Shown: one piece after another, positions 9,363-18,114 of the stretch
How positions within the stretch are numbered: position 1 is the first letter of the stretch
How the letters are laid out: each line of letters starts with the position of its first letter
Assembly: GCA_016716905.1 (NCBI GenBank)
Contig: JADJUS010000004.1
Coordinates: 930,001 to 994,000 of the forward strand
DNA length: 64,000 nt
Source of the DNA: Acidobacteriota bacterium
Lineage (GTDB): Bacteria; Acidobacteriota; Vicinamibacteria; Vicinamibacterales; SCN-69-37
Direction of reading: 5' to 3'
Notes under the pieces: generated by a model
The model's database searches: none
What the model saw: the letters and a program-made list of their open reading frames with translations, nothing else
What the model was told of the DNA's origin: nothing
Translations under genes and position numbers: made by a program

Positions 9363-10180
9363 CCCACGAAGACGTGCAGGCGTCGGCTCCCGAGTACCTC
9401 CTCGGTTCGCTCGACGAGGTGACCCGCGCGCGTGTGGCCGCCCACCTGGTGGATTGCGCCGAATGCCGTCACGAACTGAGCGACGTGGCGCGCACGCTGG
9501 ATGCGCTGGCGCGATCGGTGCCCGATGTGGATCCGCCGGCCTCGCTGCGCGATCGCATCACGGCCATTCCACTGACGGTGGCGCAGGCCGCGGCGCCCCA
9601 GGCGCCGGCACGCGTGCCACAGCGCCCGGCGCCCCGAATGGCGCCGTGGTTCGCCGCCGTTGCCGCCGGACTCGTGGCGGTGATTGCCGTGTGGCAAGCC
9701 GTCAGCGCGCGCGCCGAAATCGATCAATTGCGACAGGAACTGGCTGATGCCCGCGCCGTGTCTGCCGACACCTTGATCGCCAACGCCTCACTCACGCAAC
9801 AGGTGGATGAGTTCACACGGCAGACCAACGTGCTGCGAGCGGCCGACGTGGTCTTCTATGCATTGACCAGCCAACCAGGCGCACCCGACGGGGTCGTGGG
9901 TGCTCGCGCCTATGTGACGCAGCAGCGAGGCCTGGTATTCACGGCTGAGAGCCTGCCGGCGCTGCCGGCCGGCAAGATCTACCAGCTTTGGGTCATCGTG
10001 GATGCCAAGGCGGTCAGCGCCGGCCTGTTCTCTCCCGATGCCGCAGGGCGCGTGCACACTGTTCTGTCCACACCCACCATCGCGGCCATGCCGGGCGCGG
10101 TCGCGGTGACCATCGAACCCGCAGGCGGAATGCTCCAGCCAAGCACGGCGCCGATCCTAGTCGGAACCGCACAACAATAA
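9359..10180 (+). CDS. anti-sigma factor, RskA-like, with zinc-finger N-terminus
   Basis: 273 residues. The N-terminus carries the ZAS-type zinc motif H-x3-C-x2-C (HLVDCAECRHEL, near residue 31). A single membrane span (about residues 97-116, APWFAAVAAGLVAVIAVW) follows, then a coiled segment and an extracytoplasmic RskA-type domain (IYQLWVIVDAKAVSAGLF). It sequesters the ECF factor encoded just upstream and releases it on an envelope signal. Coupled by a 4-nt overlap. Confidence 0.88.
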   Translation: MTHEDVQASAPEYLLGSLDEVTRARVAAHLVDCAECRHELSDVARTLDALARSVPDVDPPASLRDRITAIPLTVAQAAAPQAPARVPQRPAPRMAPWFAAVAAGLVAVIAVWQAVSARAEIDQLRQELADARAVSADTLIANASLTQQVDEFTRQTNVLRAADVVFYALTSQPGAPDGVVGARAYVTQQRGLVFTAESLPALPAGKIYQLWVIVDAKAVSAGLFSPDAAGRVHTVLSTPTIAAMPGAVAVTIEPAGGMLQPSTAPILVGTAQQ

Positions 10181-10229
10181 GTCATATCGACTTCACACCA
10201 GCCAGTCTCACTTTCGCCCGATTTTTGGG

Positions 10230-10235
10230 TAGAAT
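10230..10235 (+). promoter_or_regulatory. -10 box of the RND efflux operon
   Basis: TAGAAT lies seven bases before the ATG at 10242, so transcription would start at or next to the initiation codon, giving a leaderless message. No strong -35 is present. Tentative. Confidence 0.3.
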
Positions 10236-10241
10236 CACGGG

Positions 10242-11393
10242 ATGTCTACCTCTTCCTTTTCCCGACTGATCTGTCTCACTGTCCTGACGCCGCTTGTGGT
10301 CGTCGGTTGCGGTGGTGCTCCCGCTGAAGGGCCGCCTGGCGCAGGCGCGGGCGGACGCGGCGGCGGTCCGGGCGTGCCCGTGGAGATGGTGACGCTTGCG
10401 CCGGTGCCGGTCGAGGATGCGAGCGAGTTTGTCGGCACGGTGAAGTCGCGTCGGTCCACGGTGGTGCAGTCGCAAGTGGAAGGGTTCCTCACGCGCATCG
10501 CGGTGACGTCTGGCGCACGGGTGACGCCCGGCACCGTCTTGTTTGAGATCGACTCGACCAGCCAGCAGGCGGCGGTGGCCGCGCTCGAGTCCACCAAGGC
10601 CGCGCGCGAAGCGGACGCGGCGTTTGCGCGCCAGCAGGCCGCGCGTGCGAAAGCGCTGTTTGACGTCGGCGCAGGCAGCCAGCAGGAGATGGAACAGGCC
10701 GCGACGAGTGTGAAAACCACCGAGGCGCAGTTGCAGGCCATCAACGAACAGATTCGGCAGCAGCGCAACGAACTGGCGTACTACCGCGTCACTGCATCCA
10801 CCTCGGGCATTGTGGGCGACGTGCCGGTGCGCATGGGGGATCGGGTTACGCGCTCCACGCCCCTGACGACGATCGAAGACAACTCGGGCATGGAGATCTA
10901 TGTGAATGTGCCCGTGCAGGACGCCATACGGCTGCGTCCCGGACTGGCCATGAGGGTGCTGGGTCCCCAACGCGAAGTGCTGGCCACCGAGCAGATTAAT
11001 TTCGTGGCAAGCGCGGTGGACCCGACACAGACCATCCTCGCGAAGGCCGCACTGCGATCGCCGGCCCGCTTCCGCGCCGACCAGTTTGTGTCGGTGGCCG
11101 TGGTGTGGTCTGAAGCGCCGACGCTCGTGGTGCCGCTTGCAGCGGTGACCCGTGTGGGCGGCCAGTTCTTCGTGTTTGTGGCTGAGGCCGCCGACGGGGG
11201 GGGGCGCGTGGCGCGGATGCGGCCCGTCAAACTCGGTGCTGTGGTGGGCAACAACTATGTGGTGCTTGAAGGGTTGAAGGCGGGTGAGCAGCTCATCGCG
11301 TCGGGGATCCAGAAGATTGCCGACGGCGCTCCCGTGTCGGCTGCGCCACCCGCAGCCGCCGGCGCCGGGCGCCAGGGCGGGGAGGCGAAGTAG
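10242..11393 (+). CDS. RND efflux periplasmic adaptor (HlyD/MFP family), lipoprotein
   Basis: 383 residues. A lipobox ending at Cys23 (VVVGC) indicates anchoring to a membrane facing the periplasm. The chain has the usual adaptor order: beta-barrel/lipoyl half with VVQSQVEGFLTRI, a long alpha-hairpin (QARAKALFDVGAGSQQEM and following), the second lipoyl half (SGIVGDVPVRMGDRV), then membrane-proximal domains. It links the inner-membrane pump to the outer-membrane channel encoded downstream. Its TAG overlaps the pump's GTG by one base. Confidence 0.92.
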   Translation: MSTSSFSRLICLTVLTPLVVVGCGGAPAEGPPGAGAGGRGGGPGVPVEMVTLAPVPVEDASEFVGTVKSRRSTVVQSQVEGFLTRIAVTSGARVTPGTVLFEIDSTSQQAAVAALESTKAAREADAAFARQQAARAKALFDVGAGSQQEMEQAATSVKTTEAQLQAINEQIRQQRNELAYYRVTASTSGIVGDVPVRMGDRVTRSTPLTTIEDNSGMEIYVNVPVQDAIRLRPGLAMRVLGPQREVLATEQINFVASAVDPTQTILAKAALRSPARFRADQFVSVAVVWSEAPTLVVPLAAVTRVGGQFFVFVAEAADGGGRVARMRPVKLGAVVGNNYVVLEGLKAGEQLIASGIQKIADGAPVSAAPPAAAGAGRQGGEAK

Positions 11394-14300
11394 TGTTCAG
11401 CGCCCTCTTCATCAAGCGGCCGATCCTCGCCACGGTCTGCTCGCTCATCATCATGCTGGCCGGCGCGGTGGCGATTCCCTCGCTGCCCATCGCCCGGTAC
11501 CCTGAACTGACGCCGCCGGCCGTGTCGGTGTCGGCGTTTTACACCGGTGCCAACGCGCAGGCTGTTGAAAGCGCCGTCACGACGCCGCTCGAACAGGTGA
11601 TCAACGGTGTGGAGGGCATGCTCTACATGACCTCGTCGAGCACCAACACCGGGTTCGCGTCGATCAACGTGGTGTTCGAGATTGGCCGCGACGCGGACCT
11701 GGCGGCGGTGGACGTGCAGAACCGCGTGAACCAGGCGCTGGGCCGCATGCCGGCCGACGTGCGCACGAATGGCATCGCGGTCACGAAGAACACCACGGGG
11801 TTCCTCGGCGCCTACGGCTTCTTTGCGCGCGACAACCGGTATGACTCGCTGTTTATCAGCAACTACCTCGACCGATTCGTTCGTGACGCGCTCAAACGCG
11901 TGCCGGGTGTGGGCAACGTCATCATCTTTGGTGAACGCAAATTCGCGATGCGCCTGTGGCTGGATCCCAACGCGCTGGCCGGCCGGGGCCTGACGTCGGG
12001 CGACGTCGTGAATGCGCTCCGCGAACAAAACGTCCAGGTGGCGGCCGGCTCGGTCGGCGACGCGCCGGCCGCGCCCGATCAGATGTTCCAGATCAGCGTG
12101 CGTGTGCAGGGCCGCCTCGTGGAAGTCTCCGAGTTCGAGAACGTCGTCGTCCGCGCCGGCGAGGGCGGCGCCCTGGTGCGCGTCCGCGATGTTGGCCGCG
12201 TCGAACTGGGCGCCGAGAGCTACAGTTCGGTGCTGCGTTTCGCGGGGTTCGAGGCGTCGGGCCTCGGCATCCAGCTGCTGCCGTCGGCCAATGCCCTCGA
12301 GACATTCCAGGGCGTGCAGGAGACCATGGCGCGCCTTGAGAAGAACTTCCCGCCTGGCCTGGAGGCCCGGCTGGCGTTCGACAACGTGGGCGTGGTGCGT
12401 GAGTCGATTGTCGAGGTGCTGAAGACGCTCGCAGAAGCCATAGTGCTGGTCGTGCTCGTGTTGTTCCTGTTCCTGCAGAACTGGCGCAGCACTCTGATTC
12501 CTGCCCTGACCATTCCGGTGTCGCTCATCGGTACCTTCGCGTTTGTGAAGCTGTTCGGATTTTCGATCAACACCTTGACGCTCTTTGGCATCGTGCTCGC
12601 CACCGGCACCGTGGTGGACGACGCGATCGTGGTGATCGAGAACATCGAGCGGCACATGCGCGAGTACGGCAAGTCCGCGTATCGCGCGTCGGTCGATGCC
12701 ATGCGCGAGGTCTTCTCTGCCGTCATTGTCATCGGTATCGTGCTGGTTGCGGTCTTTGTGCCGGTGGCATTTTTTCCGGGCACGACCGGCCGCATGTATC
12801 AGCAGTTCTCTCTGACCATCGCGTTTGCCGTCGTGTTGTCGGTGTTCAATGCGGTGACACTCACGCCGGCACTGTCGGCACTCCTGCTCGACAAGGAGCA
12901 ACACACCCACGGGCGGTTCTTCACGTTCGTCAATCGGGTGATTGACGCCGGCACGCGGTTCTACGTCCGGTCGGTCCGATTCACGTTGAACTGGCGGCTG
13001 GTCTTCATCCTGCTGTTCGGCCTGTCGATGTACGGCACGTGGTGGGTCTACAAGGCCGTGCCCGGCGCGTTTGTGCCTGCCGAGGATGAAGGCTACTTCA
13101 TCACGATCGTGCAGGCGCCCGCCGGTTCGTCGCTGGAGTACACGACGGAGATTATGAAGAAGGCGGAGGCGATTTACGCCGCCACGCCTGAAATTCTGGC
13201 CGTGTTCTCTGTGGCGGGTTTCAGCTTTAGCGGATCGGCGCCGAACCAGGGCTTGATGTTTGCGCGTCTTGCGCCGTTTGAGGAGCGCACGCGGGCGGAT
13301 CAGTCGCTCCAGGCTGTGCTGGGACGGCTGGGGGGCCAACTCTTCGCCATTCCTGGCGGCAATGTGTTCCCCGTCGCGCCACCTTCCATTCAGGGACTGT
13401 CGGCGTTTGGGGGATTCCAGTACGAACTGCTCGATCGCCCCGGCGGCGACATTACTGAACTGGCCGCACTGACGCAGCAGGTGATCGCGCGCGGATATCA
13501 GTCGGGCAAGGTCACAGGACTGTTCTCGAGTTTCACGGCCGACGACCCGCAGTTCATTGTGAATGTGGACCGTGACAAGGCCCGTGCGCTGGGCCTGCCC
13601 ATGCGCGAGGTGACCGAGGCGCTGCAGGTGCTGCTGGGGTCGAGCTACGTCAACGATTTCGATTTCAACAATCGCGCGTATCGCGTGTATGTGCAGGCCG
13701 ACCAGGCGTTTCGCGCAAAACCCGACGACCTGAAGCGGTACTACGCCCGCGCGTCAAACGGCCGGATGGTTTCCCTTGACTCGGTCGTGACCATGCGCGA
13801 GACCACCGCGCCCGCCGTCATCAGCCACTTCAACTTGTTCCGCTCCACCGAAATCAGCGGCGCGACACTTCCCGGCGTCTCGTCCGGAGAGGGCCTGGCC
13901 ACGATGGAAGCCATTTCCCGCGAGGTGCTGCCTGCCGGGTATGACTTCGCCTGGGCGGGGCAGTCGCTCGAGGAAATCAAAGCCGGGTCACAGGCGGTGT
14001 ATATCTTCGCGTTGAGTCTGCTGCTGGTGTATCTGGTGCTGGCGGCTCAGTACGAAAGCTGGGTGCTGCCGTTCATCATCCTGCTGGCCGTTCCACTCGC
14101 GGTGTTCGGGGCCTTGTGGGCGCAGATGCTCAGGGGGTTTGCCAACGACGTGTTCTGTCAGGTGGGCCTTGTGATGCTCATTGGCCTGGCGGCGAAAAAC
14201 TCAATCCTCATCGTGGAGTTCGCCGAGCAGTTGCGTGACAAGGGCATGTCGATTGCGGACGCTGCGGTTGAAGCCGCGCGCATCCGCCTGCGGCCCATTC

Positions 14301-14536
14301 TGATGACGTCGCTGACGTTCATTCTGGGTGTGATGCCGCTGATGCTGGCGACCGGCGCCGGCGCCGGCGCAAGAAACTCCGTGGGCACGACGGTGGTCGG
14401 CGGCATGGTGGCCTCGACGTTCCTGTCGGTGCTGTTCATCCCGCTGCTGTACGTGCTCATCCGGACGATGGCGCCCGGACGACGAGCGCCCGAAGACGGT
14501 GACGAAGTGGAAGGAGGGGCTCGTGTTGAGGCGTAA
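11393..14536 (+). CDS. RND multidrug efflux permease, AcrB/HAE1 family
   Basis: A 1047-residue proton-driven inner-membrane pump with twelve expected helices and two large periplasmic loops. Diagnostic segments are FIKRPILATV at the N-terminus, RYPELTPP, and the proton-relay pair of aspartates in GTVVDDAIVVIENIERH (around residue 407). GLAAKNSILIVEFAEQLR lies in the second half. GTG start overlaps the adaptor stop. The substrate is probably hydrophobic drugs or bile-type compounds but cannot be read from sequence. Confidence 0.95.
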   Translation: MFSALFIKRPILATVCSLIIMLAGAVAIPSLPIARYPELTPPAVSVSAFYTGANAQAVESAVTTPLEQVINGVEGMLYMTSSSTNTGFASINVVFEIGRDADLAAVDVQNRVNQALGRMPADVRTNGIAVTKNTTGFLGAYGFFARDNRYDSLFISNYLDRFVRDALKRVPGVGNVIIFGERKFAMRLWLDPNALAGRGLTSGDVVNALREQNVQVAAGSVGDAPAAPDQMFQISVRVQGRLVEVSEFENVVVRAGEGGALVRVRDVGRVELGAESYSSVLRFAGFEASGLGIQLLPSANALETFQGVQETMARLEKNFPPGLEARLAFDNVGVVRESIVEVLKTLAEAIVLVVLVLFLFLQNWRSTLIPALTIPVSLIGTFAFVKLFGFSINTLTLFGIVLATGTVVDDAIVVIENIERHMREYGKSAYRASVDAMREVFSAVIVIGIVLVAVFVPVAFFPGTTGRMYQQFSLTIAFAVVLSVFNAVTLTPALSALLLDKEQHTHGRFFTFVNRVIDAGTRFYVRSVRFTLNWRLVFILLFGLSMYGTWWVYKAVPGAFVPAEDEGYFITIVQAPAGSSLEYTTEIMKKAEAIYAATPEILAVFSVAGFSFSGSAPNQGLMFARLAPFEERTRADQSLQAVLGRLGGQLFAIPGGNVFPVAPPSIQGLSAFGGFQYELLDRPGGDITELAALTQQVIARGYQSGKVTGLFSSFTADDPQFIVNVDRDKARALGLPMREVTEALQVLLGSSYVNDFDFNNRAYRVYVQADQAFRAKPDDLKRYYARASNGRMVSLDSVVTMRETTAPAVISHFNLFRSTEISGATLPGVSSGEGLATMEAISREVLPAGYDFAWAGQSLEEIKAGSQAVYIFALSLLLVYLVLAAQYESWVLPFIILLAVPLAVFGALWAQMLRGFANDVFCQVGLVMLIGLAAKNSILIVEFAEQLRDKGMSIADAAVEAARIRLRPILMTSLTFILGVMPLMLATGAGAGARNSVGTTVVGGMVASTFLSVLFIPLLYVLIRTMAPGRRAPEDGDEVEGGARVEA

Positions 14537-15827
14537 CCTCGTGGCAGCGGCGGTCATCCTGGCGGTGTGTGTGTCGGTCGTCCCCGCGGCGGCTCAGGAT
14601 CCGGTGTTGCCCAAAGTGGAGTTCGACGAGGCGATCGCGCAGGCGCTGTCGAAGAATCCGTCGGTCGCCACGGCGGCCACGGGCATCGTCCGAGCCGAGG
14701 CACTGCTCCAGCAAGCGCGCACGGTGTACCGCCCGACGGTGGGTGCCGGCGTGACCAATACCACGCTCGACCGCGAACGGGGCTTCAGCGGGCAGGTCTC
14801 CCAGCCGCAGAACCAGATGACGTTTTCCCTCAACGCCACGATGAACGTGCTGGCGCCCGCCCGGTGGGCGGCAGCGAACCAGGCGCGCGATCAGATCGAA
14901 GTGGCGCGGATGGCAACCGATGAGGTGCGCCAGCAAGTGGCGGTTGCCGCAGCGCAGACGTTTCTGGCGGTCATCGCCCAGCGCCGGTTCCTGGACGTCA
15001 CCATCCGGTCGCTCGAAAGCGCGCGGGCGCATCTGAAGTACGCGCAGAATCGACTGGAGGCCGGGGCCGGCTCACGGCTCAATGAGCTGCGCGCCAACCA
15101 GAGCGTCTCGAGCGACGAGGTGCGCGTGGAGAGCGCGCGGCTGGCCCTGCGCCGCGCACAGGAAGCGCTGGGCGTGATCCTCGCGGCCGAGGGGCCCGTG
15201 GACGCCGGCGCCGAGCCGCCGCTGGACGTGACGGCTGCAGTGCGCGAGGCCGGCCTCGATCAGAACCCTGCTGCGACGGCATGGATGGCGCTGCGCCCCG
15301 ACGTGAAACGCCAGACGCTGCAGATTGACGCCGCGCAGCGCGTGGTGAGCGACAGCCGTAAGGACTGGTACCCCACCGGCGTCCTTTCGCTCGATCCGCA
15401 GTACCTGACTCCGGCCGGGTTGTTCCAGCCCGCTCGCAGCTGGCGGCTGACGGTGTCATTTGCGCAGCCGATCTTCGATGGTGGGGAGCGTCGTGCCACA
15501 CGGGCGCTGCGGCAGGTGTCGGTGGATGCGCTCGCGCTTGGGCTGACATCGACCCAGATTGCCGCGCGTGCCGAGGTACGAGTGGCCCAGGCAGCCGTCG
15601 ACAGCGCCCAGCGCGCGCTGATTGCCGCCAGGCGCGCGGCCGAACAGGCGAACGAAGTGCTGCGAATCACGACGGCCGTCTTCGAAGTGGGCGCCACCAC
15701 CAACATCGAGGTGATCGACGCACAGAGGTCCGCGCTCGACGCCGAGACGGTGGCGACCCAGACCGAGGACACCTGGCGTCAGGCGCGCCTCGAACTGCTC
15801 GTGGCGCTCGGCCGTTTCCCACGCTGA
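14523..15827 (+). CDS. TolC-family outer-membrane efflux protein
   Basis: About 434 residues: signal peptide (VLRRNLVAAAVILAV, cut after AAA), then two OEP repeats with the long coiled helices of TolC. I chose GTG at 14523 because GGAGG lies six to seven bases upstream and the signal peptide then starts correctly; the frame also extends to 14499. It overlaps the pump gene by 14 bases. It completes the tripartite pump with the two preceding genes. Confidence 0.88.
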   Translation: MLRRNLVAAAVILAVCVSVVPAAAQDPVLPKVEFDEAIAQALSKNPSVATAATGIVRAEALLQQARTVYRPTVGAGVTNTTLDRERGFSGQVSQPQNQMTFSLNATMNVLAPARWAAANQARDQIEVARMATDEVRQQVAVAAAQTFLAVIAQRRFLDVTIRSLESARAHLKYAQNRLEAGAGSRLNELRANQSVSSDEVRVESARLALRRAQEALGVILAAEGPVDAGAEPPLDVTAAVREAGLDQNPAATAWMALRPDVKRQTLQIDAAQRVVSDSRKDWYPTGVLSLDPQYLTPAGLFQPARSWRLTVSFAQPIFDGGERRATRALRQVSVDALALGLTSTQIAARAEVRVAQAAVDSAQRALIAARRAAEQANEVLRITTAVFEVGATTNIEVIDAQRSALDAETVATQTEDTWRQARLELLVALGRFPR

Positions 15828-15845
15828 AACAAACTGCGATCACGC

Positions 15846-15936
15846 CGGATCACAGGAGGCGCTGAGGTTTTGAGAATCATTGGGCTTGGGCCCTTTGCCT
15901 GGTTTTCTCTGAGTCTCTGCGTCTCCTTGTGATCCG
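15846..15936. repeat. imperfect palindromic intergenic element
   Basis: The left arm (15846-15867, CGGATCACAGGAGGCGCTGA) and the complement of the right arm (15907-15936, CGGATCACAAGGAGACGCAG) match, so the element can fold into a long stem with a roughly 40-bp centre. A related sequence occurs at 21374-21405. It lies between the efflux operon and the next gene and could help terminate transcription. Confidence 0.55.
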
Positions 15937-15960
15937 ACGTGTGCGACACTGGGCGGCGTC

Positions 15961-17658
15961 ATGAAAACCGCCACTGTCTTCGTCCTCCTTCTGGCCGCGT
16001 CGGGCCAGCAAGCCCCCAACGTTGGTCGGCCCGCGGCCGCTCCTGGCAGCGCGGAGGGCGCCAAGGTGGAACAACGGGCGCAGGGCGACGGCCCGGCGCC
16101 TGAACTCGTGGCCAGTTTTGATGGCCTCGGTGTCGGTTTCGAGGGGCCGCACGGCACATCAACCGGCCGGAATCCTTCCGACAACAGCCTGGCCGTTGGT
16201 CCGGATCACATCGTGCAAATCGTGAATTCCAAGTTCGCCATCTTCTCGAAGAAGGGCGCGAAGTTCGAGACCACCGGCCGGATCCTGTACGGTGCCGTCA
16301 ACACCAACACGCTGTTTGCCGGATTCGGTGGAACGTGTGACGCCCGCAACAACGGGGACGCGGTCGTGCGATACGACCAGCTCGCCAATCGGTGGCTGTT
16401 CGTGATGCCGATCTTCCGCCGCGCGGCCGAGCGCCCCGATCAGCCCACCGTGCCGAAGCCGGGCGGGCCGGCGCTGGTGAGTGTGCCCGGTGTGGCGGGT
16501 CAGCCGGGTCCGGCCGCGAAACTGATCACACCACCGCCTGCAGTCGCGGCGCCACCAGCGCCTGCCCAGGCGCCGCCCGCTGGGGCCGCTCGTGGCGCGG
16601 GCGCGCCCGCCACGCCGCAACCGACCGGCCCGTACTCCATCTGCTACGCGATTAGCACCACCGATGATCCGACGGGCGAGTACTACCGGTACGAGTTCCT
16701 TCGCCCGCTGTTTCCCGACTATCCCCGGCCTGCGGTGTGGTCCGACGGTTACTACGTGCCGACCAGCACCGGCGATGACGTGATCGAGAAACACGCGTGC
16801 GTGGTGGAGCGGGCGAAGATGCTCAAGGGCGAGCCGGCCTCGGAACAGTGCCTGATCATCGGTGACGTCAACTTCCTGAACAACGCGGACCTGGACGGCC
16901 CGCGCCTGCCGCCCGCGGGCTCACCCAACATGATGCTGGCCACCGGCGGGTCGCAACTCAAGACCGACGTGGATGACGACGGGGTGTATGTGTGGAACTT
17001 CACGGTGAATTGGGATGACCCGTCGAAGACGACGTTGTCACCGGTCCAGAAGATTCCCGTGGCGCCGTACACCTATTTGTGCGGGGGACAGCTCACAAGC
17101 TGTGTGCCGCAGCCCGGCAGCGAGCGGCGGCTCGACGCTCAGGGCGACAAGCTGATGGCGCGCGTGGTGTATCGGCGCGTCACGCAGGGCAGGACGTCGT
17201 ATGAGTCGGTGGTCGCGGTTCACTCGGTGGACACGGAAGCGGCTGGTGGCGGTGTCCGCTGGTATGAGTTCCGCGTAAATCCCGATCGATCGCTGCGCCT
17301 GCACCAGCAGGGAACGTATGCGCCCGATGGGAACTATCGCTGGATGGGGAGCCCGGCGATCGACAAGGTGGGCAACATTGGAATTGGGTATTCCTTCGGT
17401 GGTCCCACGGTGTTCACAGGGCAGCGATTTGCGGCGCGGCGGGCCACCGATCCGCGGGGCCAGTTGACACTGCGGGAAGTGACGCTGGTGGAAGGCCAGG
17501 CCGCGCAGACCAACACCCTGCGCTGGGAAGATTATTCGCAGACGGCGGTGGACCCGTCAGACGACTGCACCATCTGGTACGTGGGCGACTACTACAAGGC
17601 GGGCGCCACGAACTATTCCACGCGCATCGGCGGCTTCAAACTGCCGGGGTGCCAGTAA
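15961..17658 (+). CDS. secreted protein of unknown function
   Basis: 565 residues. A short signal peptide (MKTATVFVLLLAASG) is followed by a Pro/Ala-rich insert near residues 160-220. A repeated theme of aromatic, Gly and Asp residues (NPSDNSLAVGPDHIVQIVNS, YVPTSTGDDVIEKHACVV, WMGSPAIDKVGNIGIGYS) suggests a beta-propeller-like fold. I do not recognise a catalytic motif. Several cysteines (TCDARNNGD, VCY-type pairs) would form disulfides outside the cytoplasm. It appears monocistronic. Confidence 0.7.
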   Translation: MKTATVFVLLLAASGQQAPNVGRPAAAPGSAEGAKVEQRAQGDGPAPELVASFDGLGVGFEGPHGTSTGRNPSDNSLAVGPDHIVQIVNSKFAIFSKKGAKFETTGRILYGAVNTNTLFAGFGGTCDARNNGDAVVRYDQLANRWLFVMPIFRRAAERPDQPTVPKPGGPALVSVPGVAGQPGPAAKLITPPPAVAAPPAPAQAPPAGAARGAGAPATPQPTGPYSICYAISTTDDPTGEYYRYEFLRPLFPDYPRPAVWSDGYYVPTSTGDDVIEKHACVVERAKMLKGEPASEQCLIIGDVNFLNNADLDGPRLPPAGSPNMMLATGGSQLKTDVDDDGVYVWNFTVNWDDPSKTTLSPVQKIPVAPYTYLCGGQLTSCVPQPGSERRLDAQGDKLMARVVYRRVTQGRTSYESVVAVHSVDTEAAGGGVRWYEFRVNPDRSLRLHQQGTYAPDGNYRWMGSPAIDKVGNIGIGYSFGGPTVFTGQRFAARRATDPRGQLTLREVTLVEGQAAQTNTLRWEDYSQTAVDPSDDCTIWYVGDYYKAGATNYSTRIGGFKLPGCQ

Positions 17659-17672
17659 GGTCAGGCGGACTT

Positions 17673-17721
17673 GCTAAATTATTAGCATGGTGCTAGCTTC
17701 TTAGCCTTCAGGCCTAAGAAG
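17673..17721 (+). promoter_or_regulatory. two dyads, probable BlaI operator region
   Basis: GCTAA-N4-TTAGC (17673-17686) and the stronger CTTCTTAG-N9-CTAAGAAG (17697-17721) precede the blaI ATG at 17725. BlaI/MecI repressors bind dyads in their own promoters, so autoregulation is likely. The sequence differs from the TGTTG-N6-CAACA pair before the second blaI (35889), so the two systems are probably insulated. Confidence 0.55.
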
Positions 17722-17724
17722 ACA

Positions 17725-18114
17725 ATGACTCGACCCCAATCGCACTCGCTGTCGCGGCGCGAACGCCAAATCATGGACGTCCTGCACCGGTTGCAGAATG
17801 CCACTGCGGCCACGGTGCGCGAGGAACTGCCGGCGCCCCCGAGTTATTCGGCCGTGCGGGCCCTCCTGCGCATTCTCGAGGACAAGGGCCACGTGCGGCA
17901 CGTCGTGGACGGCCCTCGATACGTGTATGAGCCGGTGGCCGCGCGCGAGGTGGAGCGTGAGTCGGCAGTCCGCCATCTTGTTCGGACATTTTTTGACGGG
18001 TCCACTGAAGATGCCGTCGTGGCGTTGCTGGATTCGGCCGACCAGAAACTCAGCCGCAAGCAGTTGGATGAACTGACAAAGCGCATCGCTGCGGCGCGCA
18101 AGGAGGGGCGATGA
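17725..18114 (+). CDS. BlaI/MecI-family transcriptional repressor
   Basis: 129 residues with a winged helix: LSRREQIMDVLHR, ATAATVREEL, then SYSAVRALLRILEDKGHV (recognition helix and wing), and a C-terminal dimerisation part (FFDGSTEDAVVALL). It represses its own operon and is inactivated by proteolysis set off by the M56 protein encoded next. The stop overlaps the partner's ATG (ATGATG at 18111). Confidence 0.93.
   Translation: MTRPQSHSLSRRERQIMDVLHRLQNATAATVREELPAPPSYSAVRALLRILEDKGHVRHVVDGPRYVYEPVAAREVERESAVRHLVRTFFDGSTEDAVVALLDSADQKLSRKQLDELTKRIAAARKEGR

Noticed and set aside
11255..13339. 694-residue open frame opposite the RND pump
   Set aside because: High-GC shadow frame of the real gene; Arg/His-rich and without any domain.
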